Below, piece by piece: positions 34,163 to 43,210 of a stretch of DNA of 64,000 nucleotides (position 1 is the first letter of the stretch; each line of letters opens with the position of its first letter). The notes below the pieces were generated by a model, which had not been told where the DNA came from, ran no database searches, and saw only the letters and a list, made by a program, of their open reading frames with translations. A program made the position numbers and the translations under genes. The stretch is from Nodosilinea sp. LEGE 07088 (GTDB lineage Bacteria; Cyanobacteriota; Cyanobacteriia; Phormidesmidales; Phormidesmidaceae), in contig NZ_JADEWX010000001.1 of assembly GCF_015207395.1 (NCBI RefSeq), forward strand, positions 62,001-126,000. The letters are read 5' to 3'.

Positions 34163-35557
34163 TTAAGCCCCCCTTGTTGAGATGGGTAAGCTAACTGTGA
34201 AAAGGCTACCTTGACCGAGCTGACTGTGTACCCAAATACTACCGCCGTGGGCTTGAGCGATCGCCAGTGAGATCGACAGCCCCAATCCTGAGCCACCGCT
34301 TTGTCGTGAGCGGTCTTTTTCGACCCGGTAGAAGCGGTCAAAAATTCGCTGTTGCTCTTCTGGGGTAATGCCAACCCCCGTATCTTCTACCGTGATGAGT
34401 ACCTGCCGCTTTTCTCCTTCAGGAAATGTGTTGCGGACATTGTGTCGTAGCTGAACAAGCACCTTGCCACCTGCTGGAGTATGTTGCAGAGCATTGCTGA
34501 CGATATTGAGTACCAGTCGGTAAAGATGGGCTTCATGCCCTATGACAACTATGCGGGGCTCAAGCGGTTGATCAAGGACCAATCGGATGTCACTGGATAG
34601 GGCTAATGCCGCTAGTTCTTCTTCAATGTCACTCAGAATGTCTTGCAAGCAGCAAGGCGACATCTTAGCTGGTCTCTGAATGTCCAATCGGGAGAGCAGT
34701 AGTAGATCGCTGACTAATGTCGTCAGACGCTGAGTTTGACGAGTTGTAACCTGCAACATTTCTCGGGCGTCAGCATCCGAAATTGTGGAGAGTCGCATTA
34801 CAGACTCTGCTGTTGCCTGAACAGCCGTAAGCGGCGTCCGCAGTTCATGGGCCGCATCAGCCGTAAATTGCTGAATTTTTTGGTACGACGCTCGCACAGG
34901 CTTGAGTGCTAATTCTGCTAGCCACCAGCTGGCGATCGCAATTAGGCCCATTGTGATTGGTAGGCTAAGTAAAATAATCCAGCGAATGGTTGCCAGGTAG
35001 TGAGCAAAGTCACCAAAAGATCGCCCCACGAGTAGAGTGGCTAATAGGGCATCACCTTCTAGCGTCTTGATAGGTAATGCGATCTGCCGATACTCGTTGT
35101 CCTCATCATCTCGTAGGGTCTGCCAAGCAGGCTCAGTATCTATAGTCGGTAAACCTGCAGGATAAATTCCAGCAGTTGCCATCAATTCTCCTGCCGGATC
35201 AAGCACTCGAATGTAATAACTACCTCGATACAACGTCCCGCCGTGATGGCCACGAGAAAGTTCAAAAGGGACCGGGCACCCTTCGCCCGCAACACATAGG
35301 TTGGGCAACAAATTAGGCGATACTGCATCAATTTGCCCATCTGTCGTAAGCGTCTTTTCTAAGGCATCGTGAATCGTTTCAGCAACAGACTTGAGTTCAC
35401 GATCGGCAGTTACCCGATGGGCATGAGCAATGGCCTCGTAAACCGCCAGCCCACAAACACTTAACACCAAAGCCATGACCCCGGTGTACCAGGCTGTGAG
35501 CTGCCAACGGCTGCGACGGAACAGCTTATTAGGTGTTGAGGCGGTATCCCATGCCAT
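34163..35557 (-). CDS. Sensor histidine kinase, RppB/NrsS-like
   Basis: 464 aa from the ATG at 35557; a TTG 12 bp upstream also keeps the frame. A membrane helix (about 22-46) is followed by a periplasmic sensor region of about 130 aa containing two Cys in LCVAGEGCPVP and HHGG. A second helix lies near 190-215. The H-box is AAHELRTPLTAVQAT. The ATPase domain ends with DTGVGITPEEQQRIFDRFYR and SGGSGLGLSISLAIAQAHGG. The Cys and His in the sensor loop could bind metal. It overlaps the regulator gene by 29 bp; both follow dmeF, so Ni/Co sensing as in cyanobacterial NrsRS/RppAB is likely. Confidence 0.9.
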   Translation of the reverse strand: MAWDTASTPNKLFRRSRWQLTAWYTGVMALVLSVCGLAVYEAIAHAHRVTADRELKSVAETIHDALEKTLTTDGQIDAVSPNLLPNLCVAGEGCPVPFELSRGHHGGTLYRGSYYIRVLDPAGELMATAGIYPAGLPTIDTEPAWQTLRDDEDNEYRQIALPIKTLEGDALLATLLVGRSFGDFAHYLATIRWIILLSLPITMGLIAIASWWLAELALKPVRASYQKIQQFTADAAHELRTPLTAVQATAESVMRLSTISDADAREMLQVTTRQTQRLTTLVSDLLLLSRLDIQRPAKMSPCCLQDILSDIEEELAALALSSDIRLVLDQPLEPRIVVIGHEAHLYRLVLNIVSNALQHTPAGGKVLVQLRHNVRNTFPEGEKRQVLITVEDTGVGITPEEQQRIFDRFYRVEKDRSRQSGGSGLGLSISLAIAQAHGGSIWVHSQLGQGSLFTVSLPISTRGA

Positions 35558-36215
35558 AGACAGTCTCAATTAGATCATCGCAGCTATGTTGAGCCAATTT
35601 ACGTCGCAGTAGCCGTATCTGAGCCGCGACAACGTTGCTGTTGGGTTCGGCTCCAAATTCCCAAAGCTGATTCAGCACTTGGTCGCGAGTCAAAATCTGG
35701 TTCGGGTGCTCCATGAAGTATTTCAGCAGCTGAAACTCTTTTTGGGTGAGTTCGATGAGCTCTTCGGCATCGCTAGAGTTGAGGAAGGCGATGCGGCGAT
35801 CGCAATCTAGCATTAATGGCCCTACCTGTAGTTTACTGGGCTTAATTTCGGGCGATCGCCGTCGCAGGGCTCGCAGTCGGGCCAGCAGTTCGTCCATGCT
35901 GAAGGGTTTCACCAAATAGTCATCGGCTCCGGCATCCAGCCCGGTAATGCGGTCTTCAATTTGGTCTTTAGCGGTGAGGATGAGGACGGGTAGGGCATGG
36001 CGGTTTGACCTGAGCCAATTGCACAGCTCAATGCCTGACTTCCCGGGCAGCATCCAGTCGAACACGCCCACGGTGTAAAGCGACAGGTCATGCTCCAGGT
36101 AGGTCAATGCCTCATCCCCTGATTGCACCCAGTCCACCACATAGGCTTCTTGGGTGAGGGTGCGTTTGATGGCCTTGCCCAGGTCGGGTTCGTCTTCAAC
36201 CAACAGAATGCGCAT
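35529..36215 (-). CDS. OmpR-family response regulator, RppA/NrsR-like
   Basis: 228 aa. The receiver begins MRILLVEDEPDLGKAIKRTL; the phospho-acceptor is in GVFDWMLPGKSGIELC and the Lys in DYLVKPFSMDELLARLRALR. The DNA-binding domain has IELTQKEFQLLKYFMEHP, NVVAAQIRLLRRKL and IETVYGMGYRL. The FDWMLPG and RALRRRSP segments closely follow RppA (NrsR) of cyanobacteria, a nickel-responsive regulator. Its ATG lies 20 bp inside the end of dmeF and its end overlaps the kinase: one operon. Confidence 0.92.
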   Translation of the reverse strand: MRILLVEDEPDLGKAIKRTLTQEAYVVDWVQSGDEALTYLEHDLSLYTVGVFDWMLPGKSGIELCNWLRSNRHALPVLILTAKDQIEDRITGLDAGADDYLVKPFSMDELLARLRALRRRSPEIKPSKLQVGPLMLDCDRRIAFLNSSDAEELIELTQKEFQLLKYFMEHPNQILTRDQVLNQLWEFGAEPNSNVVAAQIRLLRRKLAQHSCDDLIETVYGMGYRLNT

Positions 36216-37200
36216 GGCGATCAGTAGCTTGGATTTTTACGTGCGAAGATTTGTCACGCTGAAAGTCTATACAAGGCTCACCATGACAATGATTGACTTC
36301 AACAATTACATGAGAAAGGGCTGGAATATGGTTGAGCAGTCTTTTGTAATGTTCTGGAGCCTGAGGATAGTGGCTGACCAGTGAGATGGTTGCGGCTATA
36401 TGATTTTGGCTCACATACCAGAGGTGTAAATCGGTGACTCGATTATCAGCATCGTCCTCAATAGCGGTCATGATATCTAGCTTAATTTGCTTATCAATAC
36501 CTCCATCCAGCAAGATTGAACTCGTATCACTCACCAAACCGTAAGCCCATCTTGTAATCAAACCTGCACCGACTAAGCCCATCACAGCATCTAGCCAAAC
36601 CCAACCTAAAAACTTTCCGGCGAATAAGGCAATAATGGCCAGAACAGAGGTGAGTGCATCTGCTAAAACGTGAACGTAAGCAGCCCGAAGATTGTGATCC
36701 TGGTGATGGTCATGATCATCGCTGTGGTGATCATGGCCGTGATCGTGATGATCCCGCAATAACCATGCACTGGCTAAATTGACGGCCAGCCCAAGCACAG
36801 CCACACCAATCGCTTCATTGAATTGAATCGCTTGGGGTTGGAAAAGACGGGTGACTGATTCAAACGCCATGACAAATGCAATAACAGCAAGGGCTACAGC
36901 ACTAGCAAAGCCGCCAAGCACACTTACTTTGCCAGTCCCAAAGGTATATTTAGGATCTACCGCATGGCGGCGAGCATACTGATAGGCAAAGATTGTAATT
37001 CCGAAGGCGGCGACGTGAGTTGCCATATGCCAACCGTCTGCTAGCAGGGCCATGGAACCGAAAATGGTTCCAGCTACAATTTCCGCAATCATCGTAATTG
37101 CGGTCAGTAACATGACGATCTTGGTGTTTTTCTCCGCACGATCCTGGTTAACAGAGAAATCGTGAGAATGCTGCCACTGTTCGAGGGTATGAATGTGCAT
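36196..37200 (-). CDS. dmeF: CDF-family Co/Ni efflux transporter DmeF
   Basis: 334 aa. The conserved start (HTLEQWQHSHDF) is typical of DmeF. The core holds SMALLADGWHMATHVAAFGI, with the Asp and His ligands of CDF TM2, and YVHVLADALTSVLAIIAL in TM5. Between TM4 and TM5 is a His/Asp-rich loop (HHDHGHDHHSDDHDHHQDH). Six membrane helices are seen. It exports Co2+/Ni2+ from the cytosol by proton antiport. It leads the dmeF-rppA-rppB operon and lies 72 bp downstream of the RND pump gene, so read-through from that unit is possible. Confidence 0.94.
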   Translation of the reverse strand: MHIHTLEQWQHSHDFSVNQDRAEKNTKIVMLLTAITMIAEIVAGTIFGSMALLADGWHMATHVAAFGITIFAYQYARRHAVDPKYTFGTGKVSVLGGFASAVALAVIAFVMAFESVTRLFQPQAIQFNEAIGVAVLGLAVNLASAWLLRDHHDHGHDHHSDDHDHHQDHNLRAAYVHVLADALTSVLAIIALFAGKFLGWVWLDAVMGLVGAGLITRWAYGLVSDTSSILLDGGIDKQIKLDIMTAIEDDADNRVTDLHLWYVSQNHIAATISLVSHYPQAPEHYKRLLNHIPALSHVIVEVNHCHGEPCIDFQRDKSSHVKIQATDRHAHSVG

Positions 37201-37272
37201 AAAATTCCGGATTTCACTTAGTAGCTTCGACTCTTCAAAACCAAGTCCAGGAGAGCCTCACAATCCCAGACT

Positions 37273-40200
37273 TTACTTACCGATAACAGCTTCCAACTTT
37301 TTCGGAGTCCGCCGTCGCCCCCGTCGCTTCAGCCATACCGTGGCATCGTCGATAAAGGAATACACCACCGGCACCACCACCAGCGTCAGCAGGGTTGAAA
37401 GCAGCAGCCCACCCAGAATCACCGTGGCAATGGGCGAGTAGGCATCCATGCCGATCTCCGGGAAAAAGGCCAGTCGCACGATCACGATCACGGTGGTGAG
37501 CGTGGTCATCGTGATCGCCTTCAGCCGCACCGGGCCTGCCATGCGAATGGCGACATCGCGGGGCACCCCTTCGGCTCGCTTGGCCAAAATCAGCTCTAGC
37601 AATAAGATTGCAGCGGATAGGGATAGACCCGACAAAATCACAATGCCTAGAATTGAGACACTCGACAGGGTCTGCTGAGCCAGGATGAGACCACCGAAGA
37701 CGCCCACGAGCTGCAACGGCACCGATAGCATCATCACCAGCGGCTGAATGAAGGAGCCGAACTGGATCACCAGAATTAGGTAGATCAGCACCAGCGATAC
37801 CAGCAGCCCTTTCAGCAGGCGATCGAACTCGATCATCATGTCGGTCATGTCGCCCATGGAATCTACACCGTAGCCGGGGGGAAAGCTGAGTTCTTGCCCC
37901 GCTCGCATGGCGATCGCCATCGAAAGATCCATCGACGCTGGCCCACCCTTGCGGTAGTAGCCGTTGACGTAGACGACCCGCTTACCGTTGACATGCTCAA
38001 CCAGGGTGGGGCCGCTCTGACGTTCCAGGGTAGCGACGGTGTTCAGCGGCACCTGCTGCCCCATCGACGTGGTGATGTAAGTCCCGGCCAGATTGTCCAG
38101 GGTGCCGCGATCTGCTTGGTCGTAGCGCACCAAAATGGAGTTCTGCCGCAGGTTAGGGCGGTTGTAGTAGCGCTGGGTGAAGCCCCCATTCAACGCATAG
38201 CGGGCCTGTTGGGCCACCATGCGCACATCCAGCCCCAGTTCTTCGGCGCGACGGCGATCCACTGTGAGCTGGTATTCCGGCTGAGTCAGGGCCGAGCTGG
38301 TTTGGGCCATCACCAGGCCGGGGGTATCTTCGGCAATGCGCAACACGCCTTCTGCTAATCGGTGCAGCACCTCCAAATCTTCGCCATAGACCGCCAGCTG
38401 AATGGGGGCCGCAGAGGTGGCCATCACATCGACTCCCATTTCTTTGAGCCCAATCCGGCGCAGGCCGGGGATGGTGCGGCGGGCTTCGGCCTCAACGCTG
38501 TCCATAATTTCCCAGATGTCGCGATCGCGATCGTTCTCCAGCGTCACGATCAGCGAGGCCGAGTTGACGCTGCCCATGCTGTAGCCGCTGAAGTAGGTGC
38601 TGTTGCGGGTCAGCTCAAAGCCCGTCTGGGCAGACACCTTGGCAATATCGGGCTGGGCCAGCAAGAGCTGCTCTAGCTGGTAAACGCTCTCATCGGTCTT
38701 GGCAAAGGAGGTGCCGGCCTCCATTTCCAGAGAGGCCATGAACTGGCCGGAATCTCCCAAAGGCATCATTTCTTGCGGCACAAAGGGATAGAGGGCAACG
38801 GCGAGGACGATGGCAGAACCCGCGATCGCTAGCGTGATTTCTCGGTTGTTCATGCAGCGATCGAGCAGCCAGCTATAGCCCTGCTCCAGCTTCTGAAACC
38901 CGACCCGCACCGGGGTCATCAGCCACTGTAGCCAGGTCTGCCGCTGCCGTCGCTCCTGGGGCGGCTTCAGCACAAAGGCCGCGATCAGCGGAATCAGCGT
39001 CACCGACACCACCAGCGAGGCAATGAAGGCAAACACCATGGGCCAAACGATGCCCACAAACATCAGCCCGGTTAATCCCCCCGCCAGAATCGTGGGCAAT
39101 AGCGCCGCAATCATCACGCAGCTGGCCGCTGCGCTAGCCAGAAACACTTCTCCGGTGCCTTTAATCGCCGCCTGCATGGGTCGCAAGCCTGCTCTCAGCT
39201 TTTGATCAATGGAGTCGATGACGATAATCGAGTCATCCACCAGCTTTCCGATCGCCATCATCATGCCGATCAACGTGGACGAGTTGAGCGACATGTCAAT
39301 GGGAATGAAAGGTAGGGTCGAGAGCGCCAGGGACGTGGGGATAGAGATCATAATGATCGCCGTCGCCCGGAAGTCCTCCAAAAAGACCAGAATCACAATC
39401 CCGGCCAGCAGCACACTAATCATCAGCTCCTGAAAGGTGCTGTCGAGGATGATATTGACCAGATAGGAGTTGTCGTAGGCTTCCTCAAAACTCAGCCCCG
39501 GATTTTCGGCCTGAATCTGCTCCAGCTCCGCCCGCACCTGCCAAATTACCTGGGGCGAACTGGAGTCCGGCTTTTGAATAATATTTACCGCCAGGGCGGC
39601 CTCGCCGTTGTAGCGATAGCCGCTGCGGCGCTCCTCAAAGGTATCTTTTACCGTCGCCACATCGCGGACGTAGACCACCTGGCCGTCCTGCTCCAGGATG
39701 GGATAGTCCATCACATCGGCGGCACTCAGCGCCCGCTTGTCTGCCCGCACCAGAATCTCTGAATCTCCCTGGGTGAGTACCCCCGCTCCCTGGCTGATGT
39801 TGTTGCCATCGATCGCATCCCGCACCTGCAAAATCGACAGTCCATAGGCCGCTAGCTGTTGCCGATCCACCACCACCTGCAGCTGCCGCCGATAGCCGCC
39901 AAAGATCGACACCGCCTGCACATTGGGCACCTGGGTTAGCCGATCGACCAGGGCATTGTCGGCAAACTCCCTCAGCTGCACCGAATCCCAGCCGTCCCCC
40001 TGTAGGGCCAGGGTCAACACCGGACGGTTCAAGGGGTCGATGGGCAGCACCCAGTAGGAGCGCGAGTTGAAGCTATCGAGCTCAATGTCTCCCTCTGCCG
40101 CCGTCATCACACTCTGCACGGACTGTACCGCTTTACTGATGTCGTCTCCCCAGGCAAACTGAATCGTCACCAACGACATATCCTGCTGGGAACTGGAGCG

Positions 40201-40446
40201 AATGAACCGCACGCCGTCCAGCACCGTCATCCGCTGCTCGATCGGTTTGCTGATGTAGGTTTCCACCTCCGTCGGAGATGACCCCGGTGCCATGGTCACA
40301 ATGGACACCAGGGGACTTTCCACGTACGGCATCATCCGCACTGGCAATAGGAACAGCGTCAGCATCGAGAGCACCAGCACTGCAATGTACAAAGCCGCAA
40401 CGATGACCGGGTGCTTGATCGACCAGTTGGTTAGGAAACTTTTCAT
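37273..40446 (-). CDS. RND efflux pump inner-membrane subunit
   Basis: 1057 aa, normal for RND pumps. A first helix (12-32) and large periplasmic loop are followed by a central helix block. TM4 holds AIGKLVDDSIIVIDSI, with the paired Asp of the proton relay. The second half repeats the layout, with SILGIVILSGLSLSAAILLLE near the end. The DD pair and overall sequence point to the hydrophobe/amphiphile exporter branch rather than classical CusA, but the context (Met-rich adaptor and copper lipoprotein upstream) suggests metal or mixed cargo. A 206-bp MITE separates it from the lipoprotein gene. Confidence 0.93.
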   Translation of the reverse strand: MKSFLTNWSIKHPVIVAALYIAVLVLSMLTLFLLPVRMMPYVESPLVSIVTMAPGSSPTEVETYISKPIEQRMTVLDGVRFIRSSSQQDMSLVTIQFAWGDDISKAVQSVQSVMTAAEGDIELDSFNSRSYWVLPIDPLNRPVLTLALQGDGWDSVQLREFADNALVDRLTQVPNVQAVSIFGGYRRQLQVVVDRQQLAAYGLSILQVRDAIDGNNISQGAGVLTQGDSEILVRADKRALSAADVMDYPILEQDGQVVYVRDVATVKDTFEERRSGYRYNGEAALAVNIIQKPDSSSPQVIWQVRAELEQIQAENPGLSFEEAYDNSYLVNIILDSTFQELMISVLLAGIVILVFLEDFRATAIIMISIPTSLALSTLPFIPIDMSLNSSTLIGMMMAIGKLVDDSIIVIDSIDQKLRAGLRPMQAAIKGTGEVFLASAAASCVMIAALLPTILAGGLTGLMFVGIVWPMVFAFIASLVVSVTLIPLIAAFVLKPPQERRQRQTWLQWLMTPVRVGFQKLEQGYSWLLDRCMNNREITLAIAGSAIVLAVALYPFVPQEMMPLGDSGQFMASLEMEAGTSFAKTDESVYQLEQLLLAQPDIAKVSAQTGFELTRNSTYFSGYSMGSVNSASLIVTLENDRDRDIWEIMDSVEAEARRTIPGLRRIGLKEMGVDVMATSAAPIQLAVYGEDLEVLHRLAEGVLRIAEDTPGLVMAQTSSALTQPEYQLTVDRRRAEELGLDVRMVAQQARYALNGGFTQRYYNRPNLRQNSILVRYDQADRGTLDNLAGTYITTSMGQQVPLNTVATLERQSGPTLVEHVNGKRVVYVNGYYRKGGPASMDLSMAIAMRAGQELSFPPGYGVDSMGDMTDMMIEFDRLLKGLLVSLVLIYLILVIQFGSFIQPLVMMLSVPLQLVGVFGGLILAQQTLSSVSILGIVILSGLSLSAAILLLELILAKRAEGVPRDVAIRMAGPVRLKAITMTTLTTVIVIVRLAFFPEIGMDAYSPIATVILGGLLLSTLLTLVVVPVVYSFIDDATVWLKRRGRRRTPKKLEAVIGK

Positions 40447-40842
40447 CGTCTAAGTGCCCTCAAAACAAGGGGGGAATAGTCAGGGGAAAAGGGCGCAAAC
40501 ATAATCCCCTTCTGGGAGGGCTCACCGCTTATACACAAATACATCTCAGCCGTATTGCACTAGGTCGATCCCCCCAACCCCCCTTAAAAAGGGGGGCAAT
40601 GGCTCCCTTTTTGAGCAAAACTGCCCCCTTTTCTCAAGGGGGGGTATTGAGGAACTTGGAAAGGGCGCATCTGGGGGGATCATGATGAGGATTTAGCCAA
40701 GAACAGAGATGTGTATAAGCGGTAGCCTGGGAGGGGCAGGGGTGGGACAAGCCCATAGCGCTGCAATCTAACCTATCAGTAGCGTACTCACGGTCGAACC
40801 CACCCCGCCCTACGGGCACCCCTCCGAGGAGGGGAGGGGAAT
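40447..40842. other. Intergenic region between RND pump and lipoprotein genes
   Basis: 396 bp. More than half is the MITE at 40521-40726. Between it and the lipoprotein gene is a short hairpin (CCCTCCGAGGAGGG near 40820-40837) that could end transcription or cap the mRNA. Confidence 0.55.
40521..40726. mobile_element. 206-bp MITE-like element with Tn5/IS50-like ends and 9-bp target duplication
   Basis: The inverted ends share ACCGCTTATACACA (left from 40521, right ending 40726, first three bases differ). Identical CTGGGAGGG flanks both sides (40512-40520 and 40727-40735). The right end AGATGTGTATAAGCGGTAG matches 16 of 19 positions of the Tn5 mosaic end. The interior is C/G-run palindromes (CCCCCCTTAAAAAGGGGGG) typical of cyanobacterial intergenic repeats, without a gene. 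A 9-bp duplication fits IS4/IS50-type transposition. Confidence 0.82.
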
Positions 40843-41286
40843 CTACTTCACTTCCAGGTTGAAGGTGGCCTCACCCTGCATAGCGGGATCTGCGGAGGTC
40901 ACTTCCATCATCCACATGCCTTGCATGCCCAGGTTGGTCATGACCTTGTACTGCCCTGTTTCCTCACCGGGTTCCACGAGCGCCATCGTGGTCATCGGCT
41001 CCATGCCATCCATGGACATGGAAAGATCAACTTGCAAATTTTCTACCGCCACAGGGTCTCCAGTAGCGGGGTCCATCACTTGCAAGACCAACTCTGCATC
41101 CCCCATTGGCAGGGCGGCATCTTCAGGGGATACCAGAGAGATCGCAACGCCTTCATCGGCAGGTGTTGCTGCCGACTCCGTCATTGGGGCCATATCTGCT
41201 GCAGGCTCACTCTCTGCCTGATTGCTGCCACCGCAAGCCGCTGTGAAAAAAACAACCGGAATCAAAAGAAAGAACAGTTTTTTCAT
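40843..41286 (-). CDS. YtkA/FixH-like lipoprotein, Met-rich
   Basis: 147 aa; GAGG lies 6 nt upstream of the ATG. The lipoprotein signal ends in FFTAACGG (lipobox Cys 18). After a Glu/Ala/Met-rich linker comes a beta domain (about 45-147) with AELVLQVMDPATGDPVAVEN, MSMDGMEPMTTMA and GMQGMWMMEV. The domain is the YtkA-like/FixH fold. It clearly resembles the C-terminal domain of the adaptor protein encoded just upstream. It is probably a periplasm-facing copper binder of the RND system. Confidence 0.82.
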   Translation of the reverse strand: MKKLFFLLIPVVFFTAACGGSNQAESEPAADMAPMTESAATPADEGVAISLVSPEDAALPMGDAELVLQVMDPATGDPVAVENLQVDLSMSMDGMEPMTTMALVEPGEETGQYKVMTNLGMQGMWMMEVTSADPAMQGEATFNLEVK

Positions 41287-41340
41287 GAAATCCTCAATGA
41301 TGTAGAGAAAAAGTGAACTGAACCGAAGCCCTGCCCAGCA

Positions 41341-43107
41341 CTACTCAACCGGCACGGTGATCAGGGCTTGGCCCGCGTGGTCAGAGTCATTGACCTCGAC
41401 TTTAATTTGCCAATCCCCGGCCATGCCGAAGTGAGTCTTGACCCGGAACTGCCCCGGTTGGTCAGTGGGTTCCAGCTGCACCAGGGTGGTCATCGGGGCC
41501 ATGTTGGGCATCGGCATGGTGGCATCCACCACGACATCCTTAACCGGTAATGGTTCCTGAGTGGCGGGGTCGCGCACTTCCAGCATGAGTTCCGCAGCTC
41601 CCGGCTTAAATCTTTTTGTTGGATCGGGCTCGACAATCGCCACCTCCACGCTGCCCTGGCTGCTGTCGCCCAGCACCGGTACAGGGCTGCCCGCGTCATC
41701 CACGATGGCGACCGACACACCGGGTACAAGCTGACTGTGGCCCGAGGTGATCACCTGATCGCCAGGGCTCAGCCCGCGGGTGATTTCGATCCGGTCTCCA
41801 CTGTCCATCCCCGTTTCCACCGGTCGGCGCTCGGCCATCGTGCCCGCCATCACCCAAACCGAGGGTGCGCCGCTGAACTCCATCACCGCCGAGCGCGGCA
41901 CCGACAGAGTGCTACCCTTGCTCTCGGTTAACAGCGTCATTTCCAAATACTGTCCCGACAGCAAGCGGCCCTGGGGATTGTCGATCAGTGCTTCTACCAT
42001 GACGGTGCGGGTGTCACTGTTGGTCTGGGGGAAAATGCTGGTCACGCTGCTGGTCAGAGGCTCCTCAGTCGCCCCCGGCACCTGAGCCCGAATCGGCGTC
42101 CCGACTCGGATGTACCCGGCGTCTTTTTGGGCCACATTGGCCTGGAGCCGCACCCGCGAATAGTCGCCGATCTTCAGTACGCCCATCCCCGGCTGCACCA
42201 CCACACCCGGATCAACCAGGCGGGCCTGCACGATGCCGCTGATGGGCGCTTGCAGGGTGGTGTAGCCCTGCATCACCGCCGCCGTGTTAACTTTGGCCTG
42301 GGCCTGCCCGACGCGGGCGCGCTCCCGCTCAACTTGAGAATTCAGGCGCGTTAGCGTCGCCTTTGCACCGGCCAAAGCGGCTTCCTGAGCGGCCACGTCA
42401 GTGGCGGCCAGGTCATATTCATTTTGGGAGGTTGCGCCTGCTGCCGTCAGCTTGGCAAAGCGCTCTTCTTGAAGCTTCAGATAATCCAGCTCCGCTTGCA
42501 GGCGAGCGATTTCCTGCGCCTGCTCGTCAATTTCTACCTGGCTGACCTGTAGGGATGTCGTCATGGCGTTGGCCTCGGCGTTGGCCTCAGCCAGTTCGGT
42601 CGAACGCTCATCGGCCATCAGGTCTGCGAGGACCTGACCCGCCTGCACGCGATCGCCTGGATACACCGAATAGTTGGTCAACTGCCCGGCTACTCGCGGA
42701 TACACCACCGCTTCCTGGTAGGGCATGATCGAGCCCGTGTAAGACACCCCGGCCTCAAAGGCTCCCGGCTGCACCACTTCGACGGTGACCGGAACGGCAT
42801 TAAACGCCCCATCGACTTGCATCATGTCGTCGTGGGACATGCCACCCATATCGTGACCTTCCATGCCCGCCATGGAATTAGCTGGTTTAATCTGCTGGGT
42901 GACCAGCAAGATGCCACTGCTCAGCGCCGCAAAGACTCCGAGTCCCAGCAGAGCCCGGCCATATCGACGGTGGGCAGGTTGGGAAGCACTATCTTTTGCA
43001 GACTCACCACTAAAATTTGTAAAAGATGACGCTTCAGAAGATTGGTCTGAAGCGTCGATGCTGGAATCGTGAATATCTGATTGAGATGAAGGCGGTTCCA
43101 AAGACAT
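41341..43107 (-). CDS. RND periplasmic adaptor (HlyD/CusB-type) with C-terminal YtkA-like domain
   Basis: 588 aa. A cytosolic Ser-rich N-terminus (1-48) and one membrane helix (about 50-68) precede a Met/His-rich segment (MAGMEGHDMGGMSHDDM). The adaptor core follows with GSIMPYQEAVVYPRVAGQL, a long coiled-coil hairpin (about 150-260) and YTTLQAPISGIVQARLVDPG. Beta-barrel and membrane-proximal domains continue to about 470. The last ~95 residues (AELMLEVRDPATQEPLPVKD, MPMPNMAPMTTLV, GMAGDWQIKVEV) duplicate the fold of the lipoprotein downstream. It joins the RND pump to an outer-membrane channel; none is encoded beside it. The TTTCAC/TTTCAT box is 50 bp upstream. Confidence 0.92.
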   Translation of the reverse strand: MSLEPPSSQSDIHDSSIDASDQSSEASSFTNFSGESAKDSASQPAHRRYGRALLGLGVFAALSSGILLVTQQIKPANSMAGMEGHDMGGMSHDDMMQVDGAFNAVPVTVEVVQPGAFEAGVSYTGSIMPYQEAVVYPRVAGQLTNYSVYPGDRVQAGQVLADLMADERSTELAEANAEANAMTTSLQVSQVEIDEQAQEIARLQAELDYLKLQEERFAKLTAAGATSQNEYDLAATDVAAQEAALAGAKATLTRLNSQVERERARVGQAQAKVNTAAVMQGYTTLQAPISGIVQARLVDPGVVVQPGMGVLKIGDYSRVRLQANVAQKDAGYIRVGTPIRAQVPGATEEPLTSSVTSIFPQTNSDTRTVMVEALIDNPQGRLLSGQYLEMTLLTESKGSTLSVPRSAVMEFSGAPSVWVMAGTMAERRPVETGMDSGDRIEITRGLSPGDQVITSGHSQLVPGVSVAIVDDAGSPVPVLGDSSQGSVEVAIVEPDPTKRFKPGAAELMLEVRDPATQEPLPVKDVVVDATMPMPNMAPMTTLVQLEPTDQPGQFRVKTHFGMAGDWQIKVEVNDSDHAGQALITVPVE

Positions 43108-43156
43108 CGGATTACAAGATTGAGAGATAGCTTCTCTGCGAAGTTATCAGTCAATT

Positions 43157-43173
43157 GTGAAACCAGGATGAAA
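43157..43173 (-). promoter_or_regulatory. TTTCAT-N5-TTTCAC direct repeat (box 9)
   Basis: On the reverse strand, 50 bp upstream of the RND adaptor ATG; GATAAC follows about 8 nt after it as a possible -10. The repeat occupies the -35 position. Confidence 0.65.
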
Positions 43174-43210
43174 CGTCCAGCAGCTTTAGACAAGCAGAAT
43201 AAGCCGATGC

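Noticed and set aside
40705-40725. Possible sequencing-adapter contamination (transposase mosaic-end-like sequence)
   Set aside because: The match is not exact, a second inverted copy lies 200 bp away and both are bounded by a 9-bp target duplication; a genuine MITE explains it better.
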